Positions 25,501 to 40,000 of a stretch of 64,000 nt of DNA are shown one piece after another. Position numbers and translations under genes: made by a program. The notes under the pieces were generated by a model that had not been told where the DNA came from, ran no database searches, and saw only the letters and a program-made list of their open reading frames with translations. The stretch spans positions 20,361,196 through 20,425,195 of the forward strand of contig OX243825.1 of assembly GCA_945859605.1 (NCBI GenBank), read 5' to 3'. Numbering within the stretch: the first letter of the stretch is position 1; the number at the start of each line of letters is the position of its first letter. The stretch is from Lumbricus rubellus (Eukaryota > Annelida > Clitellata > Crassiclitellata > Lumbricidae).

Positions 25501-28154
25501 AGATATATATATTTTAGGGCGCTATAACAAGTCAGAAGGTACTTTCCACCTGAGCAGGTACTTTTCACCTAAGCAGGTACTTTCCAACTAAGCAGGTACT
25601 TGTCACCTGAGCAGGTACTTGCCACCTAAGCAGGTACTTTCCAACTAAGCAGGTACTTGTCACCTGAGCAGGTACTTGACACCTGAGCAGGTACTTTCCA
25701 ACTAAGCAGGTACTTACCACATGAGCAGGTACTTTCCACCTGAGCAGGTACTTCCCCTGAGCAGGTACTTGCCACCTAAGGAGGTACTTGCCTCCTGAGC
25801 AGATACTTGCCACCTATCAACCCTCAACACTAATTTCCTTTCAACAGCAGCACAGATACCATCCGTCTCTACCTCGTCTGTCGATCCATCGCCTGCAGTC
25901 GAAGATCCTCCCAGCGATTGTTGAGTAGCGCCATCTGGTCTTCCACCTGATTCTCTTCCTCCGACGTCAGACGTTCCTCCACGAGAAGGTGGTTCCCCTC
26001 CTGCAACACGTTTCCGATGCTGTTCTGTCTCTGCGTCAGCTGCATCATAAATTTCTAAAAAGGAAATAAAAATAAACATAGATAAATTAATATTGATACA
26101 AGCAGAATATTTATTTATGTTGCTTATATAAACCGAACTTATATAATTATAAAACCTTTGTAAAATTAATTATATATGTAATATGCTGCGTTCTGCCAGC
26201 CTGAAGAGTTGATTAAACGAAAATTGATTGATTGATTGTTCAATATCACAAACACAATCTGCTCCCGATGAGAGAAAAAAACATCCTTTATTGCTGGATC
26301 GAAATCTGCAATCTAAGAAAAAAAATAAAATCCAGGACGCAGTGCTTAAAGTGTAAAAAAAAGAAGTGCCTGGATGCCCGTTGCCTTTTCAGGTGTGCCG
26401 GCCTAATCAGTGGCAGGACAGCATAGAAATTTGAAAAACCTTCTTGGACACTGTCCAAGACCGTCCTGCCATACTTTAAGCCCTGGATGGATGTAAAGCC
26501 GATGCATCAAATGTACTCACAAAAATATAAAATAATTTAAAGTCATAGAACAAATCAATAACTAAAGCCACTGAAGAAATAGCTCAAACAAGTAACAATG
26601 GCCTGTGATGAAAACGAGTTTCATTGCAAAAAGATGTTGCTCACAGATAATAAACATATATTTAATAACTTCTGGATAAGTACATATCATCAAGATCACT
26701 ATCATGATTGCTATCACTATCACTATCACTATCACCACCACCATCACCACCACCACCACCACCATCACCACCACCACCACCACCAACACCACCATCACCA
26801 CCACCACCAACACCATCACCACCACCACCACCAACACCACCACCACCACCACCATCAGTCTTCATCACAATTAAGTAAAACCACTACCAATTCAAATCCA
26901 AACAGAAAAATAGGCCATATTATTGAACCTGATAAAATATCTATCTAGAGACAATGATCTTGAAAAGGGTAAGCAGCAAGTTCTGAGCTGATATATGATA
27001 CATGACAATACCTCATGATACGTGACAGTACCTCATGATATGTGACAGTACCTCATGATACATGACAGTACCTCATGATACATGACAGTACCTCATGATG
27101 CGTGACAGTACCTCATGATACATGACAGTACCTCATGATGATGGAACTGCTCCTTCAGTTCATCCGTATCCTGTGCAACAGGCGGCTGGCTAGAAAGCGC
27201 CTTGCAAGCGTCAAGAAGCCAGGCCAACGTTTCGCTTACGGCTCCCATGAAGCCACCAAAGTCAAGTGAAACCCCTTTGCCATAGAGACTTGTCTCTGAG
27301 ACAGCTGGAAACAATGGCTGCAATAAAAGCCATCAACATCAAACACATATGGCGGTGTCTCAATGCAATACAATAGCATTTTCATATCGCTCTTTTTACA
27401 GGGTTCAAAAGTGCTCACACATTTATGGCACACCTGCAATTAATGTATGTATGTGCAACATTGTGCACTTTTTAAAGCACCTCTTCAAGAGATCTACTCG
27501 GAAGCGCTCCAAACTACAGTGCAGACACTGAATCGGAGTTTCACGCCGAAGCGCATATTAGCATTTTGTGAGTAAAGGACTTGCCCAAGGTCCCTATAAG
27601 GCAGCTTGAGGTGGATTCGAACCTGCAACTCTTTAATAATCTTAGCACTATATCAATTATTTGAGAAAATTACAGCATAGATTCATGTAGATACCACATG
27701 ACTGAATAAAAATGCGGCGCTCAACTTACCATTGAATAACGGAAATGCCCGTCAGAAGTTTCAGCGTCATTCGCTAAATCGAGTTGATCTCTGCTGAGCG
27801 CATCATAGACATAAACGAGATAGATCATTATCGATCTCTTCTCGGGATAGCTTATGTCAACGTCTGCAATCAACCACAATCAGAAAATCTTCAGCATATG
27901 AAGCCTCAGTTTCTGTGACTTGACTGTAAAAAATAACAGCATGTAGCCAAAGGAACATCCTTTTTTCATTTTCTTCCTTCAAAAAGCGCCTTAAAACTCA
28001 CTACTTCTCTATGGCTTTTAAGCACATGGATATCTGACTGCATCTTCCTCTGGTGGCTGACTATCCGCGCCTCAGATTCACATTTCGGTGTCACCTTGCG
28101 CGTGTTATAAATTTATTTAATAATAATAATAATAATAATAAAACTTACATTCCG

Positions 28155-28199
<45 letters not shown>

Positions 28200-31100
28200 T
28201 AATAATAATAATAATAATAATAAGGATGAAATCATGTGAGATGGACATGCATAATATATCTTGACAGCACACGCTGTCAAGTGCCATAATAGATGTTATC
28301 AAGTAGTGCAACCGAATTCTGTTCACATTCTAACTTTTCACATCTATAGCGTGGAGATATTCCCAGGTTTATGACTGCCGGCTATCAATGAGGATGGAGT
28401 GCAGTGGTGCTGATAGGTGCACTCCATTTGGTGAGTTGTTTCCGCAGTCATCATATCAATAAGACAACTGCAGCCCTAAGGCAGACCATTGCTGTGCGCA
28501 TGTTGCACTGATTTAGGCACGAACATGATCGCTAATGCATTTCTACCCTTCACCTCTGCACAACGTGAAAATCAAAGTGCATTGGCAAGTCATGGAACTT
28601 GTAATCAGAAGTTGTCTGGCAAATGCTTCACTGCTATCTTACCTCATATTTAACATATTTTACCTTACACGCCTTACCTCTAGGGTCCCTAACTAGTGGG
28701 ATCTTCCCTTCTGGGACTCCTATTGCTTCCCTGGAATTGCTACTCGTTTGAACATGTATTTATATCTAACTTTCTTAACTATATTAGCAAGTCAAACTGT
28801 GTAAATGCTGTATTTTTTTCTTTTATGGGAGCAATAAACTTGATTTGATTTGATTTGATAGTACCCGGTACTTAAATATCAATTCTGGATTTACTTGTCA
28901 AACCAATTTTGCCCCAGTTTAGTCATGCCTTACCTTACTCTAACTTAGCTTACCACAACTTGCAACAGAGCACCAGTAAGGCCACTGATGAGAGGGGCCA
29001 CTGATGAAAGGGCCACTGAAGAAAGGAACCACATACGAAAGGGGCCACAGATGAAAGGCATCACAGACAAAAGGACCATGTATGAAACGGACCACATATG
29101 AAGGGCCACAGATGATAGGGGCTACAGATGAAACGGATCATAGCTGAAAGGCTTAAACTAGAGGATATAACTAACTAAAGATGAACAAAAAGAATAATTG
29201 AACATTTTCTTTCAATCTCACCATCTGCATCAAGAAGTGCTGGAAGAAGCAGCTTCTTATTCGCAAGATCGAACGCATGATCAAGACGAGAAACATTGTC
29301 GCTTGTCAGCAGCAGATCGTAACTGAACAGATCAGGACTGAAAGTTAAAACAATTCGGATTTAATATTAATTAACGAACAAAAATTTCAGCCAAACAATC
29401 TTATTTTACTTCTCTAAAGGCAACACATTTGTAGTTGCGAGAAGAACAAAAATCTTTTAGAAATTCTACAACTATCTCACACCCAAACGTCATCCACCCT
29501 GTCCATCTGACTAACTCCTTGCCTGACTATCTAGATCTTGACCCCTGCCTATTGACTTTTTTGATTGAGTGCCGTGAATAAGTTCGTTCTTGTGACAATG
29601 GTTTTTGGGCGATGTAGAAATTAGAAGTTTACGATTACAGAAGTTTACTATCTCATCCTGTTGTGCACAATCATTCTCCACCTCAAGTTAGACAGATTTC
29701 TCATGCACACAGTGATCACTTTATTTTTCCAAAAGTAGAAAACAGTTCTTTAGAAGCTAAATACAGACAAGAAAAAGGCAAACAGAAATACAAAAACTAT
29801 TTCACAAACAAAGCAATTTAATAATATTCTAGACATGTGCTAATAATCTCTTGGAGAGGATGATATGAACCACGATCTGATACAAGAGAAGTTGTCCCCT
29901 GCTTACAGAGACCAGGACCACTAATTAAATTATTAAACCAATATCCATAACTGAATGTCAGTGACATCATTTCTGCTGCTGTTGCTAATTGTAACTTCCA
30001 AGTTTCTAAAGCGCCACTCAAAAGCCCCAAGCACAGGGCGCCAGCTTATTCAAGCACAGGGAACCAGCATATTCACGAGTGCTGTTGTCATTGCCAGCAT
30101 GTTCCGTTGCAAAAAGCATATGTCGCCAGACTCGATAACTTTCAAGTCAATTGCTATACAAATTAATGGCAAGTCAAACATTTTTTGTGCCAAGCTTAAT
30201 TTGTAGCAGAGTTAAAAATTTTTAACTCTGGAAGGTTTTTTTCCAGCTTCCTCTCATTCTAGAATTGCCTACAGATGTCAGCATCACCGCAATAACAGTA
30301 TTTCATTGGCAAGAACCAGAGGAATGTGACCCAGCTATGTGAGGTCAAGTCCTAAGACACCAGACAGTAGATAGCTTAAGAAAATACTACCTCAAGACTG
30401 ATAAAATGAACCTGCATCATTTCCACTGTTGGTAGATCTGATGTAATCAGTATTGCAAGATAAAGTGTGATTGCTTTTTAAATACCTTGGAGAAAATTAG
30501 TGAAAGTATTAAAGGCTCATTGTCTTCGCACTATGTAGCTTACATCAGAATAGAGAAAGCAAGACAAAAACGGCTCATGCTTGTGCCATCACAATGATGC
30601 CACAGAAGCTTTTAGGCTTAGATCAGGGCTTGAAGTGTGGCTGGACGGTCATGGACGGCGTCCATGCACTTATTTTAAAATATGAATGCTGTCCTGCCAC
30701 TTATTGGCCAGCACAGCCTGAACAGGTAAGGGCGTCCAGGCACTTCTTTTGGAAAGGTAAGGAACGTCCAGGCACTTATTTTTCCACAGGTAGTTCTTTG
30801 CATATGGGGCATTATGGGCAGCTCTGAATCCACAAACTAAATGTCTGCAGAATCTAACAATTGAATGTGGACAAACCTGACTTTCAGTGTCAATTTCATT
30901 TAGATATTTTCAATTAATGAATATAATAATTAAATAAATAAACAAACATTAATTTATCAATTTATTCAATTAATATAATAATTAATTAAATAAACAAACA
31001 TTAATTTATCATCTCATTCCTTAATATCTGCAATATCATTAACAATTCAGGAAAGAAATAAAAACTAAAATAATTCCAGTCAAACTTACCAGTGCTTGTG

Positions 31101-34001
31101 TATGATAGCATTAAATGCAAGACCGTCCCTCCAACTTGTTGTAAAATCATGAACCTCAACATTTCGGTACCTAAACAATAAAACAATTTAAAATCAATAC
31201 AAATTAGAATAATTGTCAATTATCACTTATTATCAATTATTGGTATACATCACAATTTACTGGACTAAAAATACGATAAATGCTAGAAAATACATCCTGT
31301 TTGTCTTTCAACAATCTGAGATGACCCAAACCAGGATGGGTTACATGAACTTAGAAAAATGTCAGAAATCACTTTTCAGTTGTTAAAAGATAGACCTTGC
31401 AGTATTTTCGTTCATCCAAAATATCTTTCAGCAACAGGACCACACATCTTAGGGGCGGGTGTTGAAAAGAGCCGCACAGGAAGTGACTGATTTCATTATC
31501 TTACCTACACTCACGTTACTCAATCATCTGCTCTCTTTAAGAAACACACACAGAGCAGACGTAAATGCTGCCCAATGCTTGCTTGCTACATCAATTGTCC
31601 GACTACTGGTCGGGAGTGCCTCTGAGGAGCTTCCGCAGAAGTGGCTAGTGGTACTACACGAATTTACGATTAGCTGTATTAGTGACTGGAGTCGTGGAAT
31701 AATTGCTGTACTTTGTCACGGTAACATAGTGGTTGGTCTGATGGACTGTTAACCCGGAATTCAGTGGCTGAATCCCCCCCCCCCCCCCCCAACAAGAGCA
31801 GAAAGATGTTTCACAAATTATGTCTATTCCACTTAGAACTCTGCTACAAAGAGGATGCGCAACATAAACTCAGGGTGAGAATTGCCGGGGAGTTTGGTGG
31901 GGGGGGGGGGGGGGTTTCAACCTGCCCAGTCTTTCTTAGAGCCCCATAGTAAAGTCTCTTTTTCCCACTCCAATTCCAAGTGGATAATGGTCCAAACCCC
32001 GGCCCCCCAAGTTATTTTTCGACAATTCTTACACTGCATAAACTTCCTGTTGGAAATGGGGTCATGCACAACCCCCTCTCACATGCTGAGGCCAAGAACA
32101 ATTACACACTAGGTAGTAGGTACTTCTCTTTCCTACAGTACTCGAAAAATTGCCTAGCAGTAAGATAAATAAAATCTGATCAACTAAGATAATTTCTACA
32201 GGGCCGTTAACACAATGAGGTTAATAGGTCGTGTCACATGAAATAATCACTTTTAAATCTAATCAAAACCATTAAACAGTTGGAGAAGCCAGGTTGAACT
32301 CGGAGTCTCGGATATGCCAGACAATCAAGAAATAAGACTATATACTATACAATACAATACAATTAGTCATTTATACCGTGTTTTAACAAAAACAAGTCTT
32401 GATTTTAACTCTGCAATAGATGAGCACTGGCGAATGGAGGTCGGAAGACCGTTTCATTCTATGGCAGGTAAGTGAGTTGAAAGGTGTAGAACAAACAGAA
32501 TTGGGCAACAAAATTCTAAATCAAAACCTCAGACTGGACAACTGAGAAAGTTATTGAACCCAAAACTGTCCTGATATTAAGCACTGAAACAAGAATCACA
32601 GCATCGATCGATATATCAGCATGGCAAAAAGGTATGCAGATGATGCCCTTTGTGATCTACAAAAATGACTTGAAATTTAATTCTTCATCTGATTGACATG
32701 TGTAGTACTATGAGTGTGATAACACACTATGTAACATGTCAGTTGATATCTGCTGGTGCATTACCACAGTCATGGCCACTACATACAGTAGAGTCTGAGC
32801 AGACATGACTCTTTAAAAAGTTGATATAATGTTCCTAATTCTCCATTAATCATCATGTTGTTTTTTTGGGTTTTGTTTTGATGATGTAATGATGCTTTCA
32901 GCATTGCAATTGTACAGCACATTTGAAGAAAGCAGACTTCCACTCTGGGTTAATCTCTCATCGCTTTCCATGTTTTTATATGTAGCAGTGCTTTCATCTG
33001 GTACTCAAAAGATGTTATAGTGTTTTACATGCATATACATATGTAGGCATGAAAGATATGAATGCTTGCTCTCCATAGATACATCCCATTAATCATAATA
33101 CTGTCAACACCACCAATTGGCATTTTGTGAGAGATAAAAGACGAATCTTTCCCTTTGCCAAAGCCTGATAAATTTGCCAATGCCTGATAAAGTAGCATTG
33201 CAACAATTCATAGAGTACCTCCAAGGGTCATTTCTAAGGACAGCTAAAACAAAAGTCCCAGAGTGGGGCACAGTGGTGTAGTGGGTATGTTCGTTGCCTT
33301 GCAGTCGGAAGATTGCAGATTCAAATCCACCTCAAGTCGCCGTGTGGGGACCTTGGGCAAGTCCTTCACTCACAATTGCTCAGCGCTTCGACGTGAAACG
33401 ACGATGCAGTGTCCACGCTGTATTCGTGAGCGCCTCTGAGTTGACGAGCTTGAAGGGGTGCTATAACAAGTGCACATACAAACAAACAAACAAAGCAATC
33501 ATGCATTTATAACGTTCTGGCAACAACCTGTAGCCATAAAAGAGAATTTTCATTGCAATTCTTTAATAAAAGATCATTTTCCTAGATATTAACACAACAA
33601 TGACAATCCAAACATGAACAGTATATAATCTAAAAACGGCAACAATTTAATGTTTGGACAGCACGGCAAAGAATTGGCAATCGAACACAAAGTGTCTAGC
33701 CGCAGACGCATCATTGACAGGCTGTGGCAATATCTATCACTCCTCTTTCACATCATCATCTCATCAAGCTTCCCTTCTGTCCAAAAGCTGGTCATCAGTC
33801 GCGAAAACTTGACCACAAGTGGTCCTTCATTCTTTGAGAGGAGGAAGCCCTGTGTCAGGCTTTCATGTGACATTTAATGAGCATTCCCGATCTATCAATG
33901 CTGTGCCGTGAAAGGTTGAAAGGCCCGGAAAGCAATGGGACACAGCCATCAAAAACACAAATGACACGAAAATAACCGAACGAGACTGGCACCAAAAAGT
34001 A

Positions 34002-34032
<31 letters not shown>

Positions 34033-37000
34033 TGTATGTATGTATGTATGTATGTATGTGTGTATGTATGTGTGTATGTATGTATGTATGTGTGTATGTA
34101 TGTATGTATGTATGTATGTATGTATGTATGTATGTATGTATGTATGTATGTATGTATGTGTGTATGTATATGAACATTTATGTAGCGCCTTACAATAACC
34201 TCACAAAGGCGCATTATGTGCGTTTAACAATGAGACGCACAACTAAACTACATTCTGAATCGCTCGTGCGCTGTGGTGACTCCATTTGCACACACTGCAG
34301 GAGATTGCTCAAATGCAGACAGACAAAAGAGACACAAAAGAAATAAGAGCAGCACAGCGAATCAAACTCCTGTCACTGATGAAGAACGCGTACACTGCCG
34401 TACAGAGCAAGATTCAGATCTGTTTTCTTAGAAATATAGGGTGTCCAATAAGTTCGTGAACGATTTTGCTGGCAGATAGCAGAAAATTTTTGCAACATAC
34501 ATCAATAATGCCTATGTCATTTGAAACAGCTTTATGTCCCGAAACCAAAAAGTGTAAAAAGTGTCAGTTTTTTGCAACGAGTAAATGACGTCATCAATTT
34601 ATGCGGAAGAGCTAATTTTTAGCGAATTTTATGCAATTCGCGATCGTCTTTCATAAACAAACTTGGGGAAAATGGGGAAAATAGCAGACGTTCAGTTACG
34701 CTCGAAAGCTGCTATTCTTGATGAAGAAGGATATTCATATTCCGTTATAGGCGATAAATTAGGATGATCGAAAGGCTGGGTAGCAAAATGGGTTGAAGTA
34801 AGCAAGCAAAGCGAGTTAGGCGAGCATGCACGATGCGGTCGACCAATGATTTTGACACAGGCTGTTATTAAAATAATAAAAAAAAGGCGAAATACAGACG
34901 ATGACCTGAATTGAGACAGATAGAAAAATCTTTCAAAACAGGTGGACTTAAGGACAACAAAGAAACAATCAGAAATTACATGAAAGGGGAGTTAAAGTGG
35001 AGAAGTTGGAAACGCAGAAAGGCGCCATTGCTAACAGACGCTCAGAGAAAAAACGGTTGTTATTCGCGAGCACATACATCTGCTGTTTCGCGAGCATGGC
35101 TGAGCGAAAATATTCCTAACTACATTGAAAACTGACCTACAAAATTCCTAACTACATTGAAAACTGACCTACAAACTCTCCTGATCTCTCACCGATTTAA
35201 AATCTCTGGAGTATACTCTCAAGCAGTGTCTACAAAGATCCTGAACCAAAATCTCCTGCTCAGCTAAAACTTCGTTTGCGAAAAGCATGGAATTCGATAT
35301 CGGTTGAAACTTTGTACAACCTCATCGAATCTTTGACCAGGCGAACGAAAGCTGTTATAGCCAGCAAAGGCAACACTATTGCCTATTTAATGCTGCAATA
35401 ATTATTGATTTTTGTTGTGTATATTTTTTGTAACAAGCTAGCAAAATCGTTCACGAACTTATTGGACACCCTGTACAAATTGCATGGCCAACAAATGCAG
35501 GGAAAACTGGTCAGTAGAGCCACAGGAAAGCTCATATATATGACGTCAGTTAAATTCCTTAGAAAAAATTGCATCGTGATCAGAGAATGACATCTTGTCT
35601 ATTTGTATGTTTGTGTGCGCTCATGTCGAGAAATAGGTGCACACCTCTTGTTTTCTGCTTGCACTTTGGCAGTGCCAGTCCCAAGCCGGGAGAAAGAAGG
35701 AGTGCAACACTAATCATCCTTGAAAAAAAATAATCTACACTGACCGTATTATTATGCCCATTCTTCAATTAATTGATTGGGTGAGCTGCCTCACCACCAC
35801 TTACCCTTTTGAATAGGCACCATGCTATTTAAAGCGTCCCATGTACGAACCATACCAGCCAAGATTTAAATCTCTCAAATAAGTTCTCATTGGGAAGCAA
35901 ATCGTGATCTGCATTCTCTTTAACAAAGAGATGGATGAGATGCATGCAGTCTATTCTCTAAACAGAGTAGCTAACTGGGTCAGTGAAGTGTATACGTATG
36001 TAAGAGTTCCAGGGTAACACTCTAAACAAATTTCGCCACCCGTGTAGTACCACATGAACCGTAAGTATGCCTGTGCACTTCTATTCTGCATATACAAATG
36101 TAAGTATGCTTGTATGTAAGTATGTATACATGTATGTTTGAATGCAAGTATGTATACATGTCTGCACACAAAGAATCATTTAATCCTGACATGTTTATAT
36201 ATAATTATTCATTCATCCATTTATTTGTTCATTCAATAGACTTTTGTAAGCACCCTGTCAAGAACCTACTCAGGAGCTCCCAACCCAGCCATGGCAAAAA
36301 AAGAATTGAGAGTTACGAAACAAAGCACAATTGGTCAGATGTAATAAACGCAGCTTTAAACGAGGTCATTCCAGATGGACGGCCGTTTCTATATGTGTGA
36401 AATGAACAGAAAAATTGAAAATACATGCATTCAAGGGTGCATGAAGCAAACCATGCAGACCTAGAAAACCAGAAATGCTTTAACTGTACACTGTAACAAG
36501 TTGCAGTCTGTCAACCGCATTGTTGAATAAACGAAAATTCTATTTAAATCTGCTCCCCTAAAGCTACTTGAAGTGCACATGACCATGTGTACTATTGTGT
36601 AGTTAAGATTTTAGTTAAGTACTTAATTAAGTTTGTTTCTCTACATGCTCTTGACAATATAAGCTTTTCTGCAATCTGTCATCACCTAATTTGTTTTAGT
36701 CTCTTTATTTTCAGCTATCTTGATTAATTTTTCTTGGGACTTTTTACTTTGGTGACCCTTCCCAGCGGGATGTCCATCCCTTTTGGACCCCCCTCTTGTA
36801 GCCAATGCATGCATGTTTTGTACTTTTATTGTTTTCTTGTTTTCTGGTTGCAATAAAGTGAATTGTATTGTATTGTATTGTATAAAAAATAGCAAAGATC
36901 CTAAATAGATTTAATTGCAATTCCCACCCGTGCGTCGACCGTCTGCACCAGGACAGCAATTGCGCCTCCCAATCATCGCTATTCACATCTGGTTCCTGGA

Positions 37001-40000
37001 TGTTCTTCAAAATTGCTTCGATCTGATTCAACAGGAAAACATTAAAAAAACATTTTAAAAACCTCAGAGCTCTAAAAATATTATTGCAACCATTCGTTCT
37101 TTCAAGACGCAACAAACATATATCAAGTTAACGACAATGAACGAAATATCAGCACATAAAATATGTGCTTGTGTTCTCTTACATAGATGAACATTGAAAC
37201 TAAAAGACAATCATGAAATATTAGGTTTTAAGCTATACTCGTCCACAGTAACTAAAATATAGCTTGGTAAATTGTTAAAAAATATAAGTAACGGTAGGTA
37301 CGATTATTTATATAGTGCTTTGAAGACCACACACACACAAGCACGCATGCACACACACAAACATCATGTAGTTAACATCAGAAAGCAGTGATTAAGAACA
37401 GAGTAGTTTTTAGAAGAGCAGGACAGTTTTCAAGAAATGGACAGTCTATTTAAATAAATGGACAGCAGTTAAAAATTACAGCCAAGACCACAGATAATGC
37501 AAATCTGGAATCGTCTCAACTCTCAACAGTTCTTCAGAAAAACTGAAAGGAGGTAGGGATGGAAAACTGCTGGCAAAGACTTTGAAAGTTGAAAAGAAAG
37601 CAGCCCTTAACTGACAACAATAATAATTTTAAAATAAAATAAAATAATGATAAATGCTAATATAAAACTGAATCTAATCTAATTTAACCTGAACTAACGT
37701 AACAACACCAGCACACAAGGACTTCTAAAGACTGAAAGCACACAATGGCTGCTTAGAAATGAAACCCCGAGTCCATATTAAACATCAATACATTAACTAG
37801 ATCACCCTTAAATAGGCCTACACCAGAAAATGCTTAAACCAGATGGCACAATAAAGCCTAAAACCCTATTACAGAGGCAGTTGGTCACAGTACACTTCAT
37901 AAATGAACTTACGTGCCATCGTAAAATGATCGTCCATATCAAGGAATGAATTGTCTTTCGATCTCCACTTTGCACGTTCTCAGCTGAAATTTCGTCTAAC
38001 TTCACCTAAAACACACACACACACGTACAATTGTACCAATTTGTAATAGAGCATTAGAGGCATTAACAACTGGAATTGGAAACCTCATTTTCATTTTCAA
38101 AACGATTATTGGTTTTTAAAGTTTACAAAATGATAATCGAATTCATCCTTAAAATTCATTTAACAAAATTATACGAGATGATTCACGCATTTGTACGGAC
38201 CATAAGCTTAAGGTTTGCCATGAAAACAAACTAGTTTCAACTTATAAATGGTAGCTGTGATGCAGAATTACCCATGACTCGTTATATAATAAGAGGTCGT
38301 TGACCCACTGTATGATAGATATTGATGTATGACACTGCTATGTGGCACTTTGAATGCACTTTGAATGCAGCATCGTCACAAATTTCAGCAAATTTTAACA
38401 TTTTGTGACATTGGAGGCATGTTAGATACCCAAATATAAAATAGAGTGCAAAGATGAAACAAAAACATCCAACCTCCACTTCTTCATTTGCAATAAAAAG
38501 CATTAGAAGTCAAGTTACCCAGAAACTCTAAAAGTTTCAAGATAATTCAAAGAAACCCATGTATCAGCATAATCACATTGACAGAGTTTATACGGTTTAT
38601 CACCTAACTTTGAACCAAAGCTCTTCACAACATAGACATTTTGCAGAACTCTAGATACTGAAATGTCAGCTAACGTGGAAGACCCAAAATAAAACACACA
38701 ATACTGGTCTCAATAGATTCCTATTTCACCAAACAGTTCCCATGTGTACTCGTAATCTCCAAATTTCTAAAGCGCTACTTAAAAGCTAAGCGTGGGGCAC
38801 CAGCTTATTCATGAGAGTGAATATACAGGACTGTCAATGGACTAGAGGGAAAAGGTTTCTAGAGAGCAAAACATTAATGTCCACACGCCACACACATACA
38901 TTAATCAGTCAATCGAGTTTTTATTGATCCAAGAAAACGACACGTGAAATTTTACATACAGGTTTAACCATCTCATACATAAATATAAATATTAAATAGT
39001 ATGCTAACCTTCTACCATAAGGGCACATCTATGTATTACACACGCAAGAAACGTGTTTTCAACCAACCCTTCCATGTGGAAACTCATACACTTTGTGAGC
39101 CACCCCACTATGCATATATACAAATAAATTCATCTACCCCTACATTCTTAGAAAAGCTAATTAGCTAAAGTCATCATTTAAACATTTACTTTACCATAGG
39201 CTACTATTTAAATTTTTTTACACATCATGCCTGATAGCTAAAATTTGTTAACAGTTATGGTTTGCTGAACATTTAGATCTTAACAGAATTTAATTATAAC
39301 ATAATCAAATGCTTTCAGATGATATAGGAAGATACAGACTTTTACAGAGTTATAAATAGGCTAACGAGGATATCATAATTAGACATTTATTTTGCGTACG
39401 TACAATGCACCCAAACGCAAAACCAACTAAGTCCAGTGACCACTCTCCCCCCCCCCCCCCCCCCGTTACGTAATATATGTACAGGCCCTAATAGTACTGT
39501 AGGAAATCCAAGTCATCCATGTAAGAAAAACATGATCCATTCCAGATCTGCATAGAAATGAACAATTGCTAGATTCAACCTTACAAACGCAATGTCCACA
39601 CTAAGCCACGAGTTCATATTTGTCTCAAGATATAAGGAACCAAATGTTCCAAGCTAAATAGAGATATATCTCATGCCACAAATGCCATGTGCCTATGACA
39701 CACCCATCCAATCATCCGTCTATCATCTATCTGCCCATCCATTGATCTATCTAACCTATTACACCAAAGACTTGTCAAAACGAGTATTATAACAAAAATG
39801 AATTCTGTGATATTCACAAATTTCTTCAGATAAAATAACATCTTAAATAGACATTGTTATAAAGCATTTCTTGGCATTGCCGACTCCCAAGTCCCAAAGA
39901 CAACCATATATCAAATTCAGTGTCTAAATAGGGTCCATAGAGTCCAAACATAGAACCCAAACAATAAATACCCAAAATAACCAGTCTATACTTAGGTGAA

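Noticed and set aside
25714..26079. 121-codon minus-strand ORF over exon 10 reading [17 protein letters not shown]
   Set aside because: Wrong frame; the +1 frame matches spectrin repeat 1 of dystrophin closely.
26598..26948. His-rich and Gly/Val-rich ORFs
   Set aside because: Translation of a (CAC)n/(CAT)n microsatellite within intron 9.
33855..34346. Overlapping YVCM and HTYI repeat ORFs on both strands
   Set aside because: Product of a (TATG)n microsatellite.
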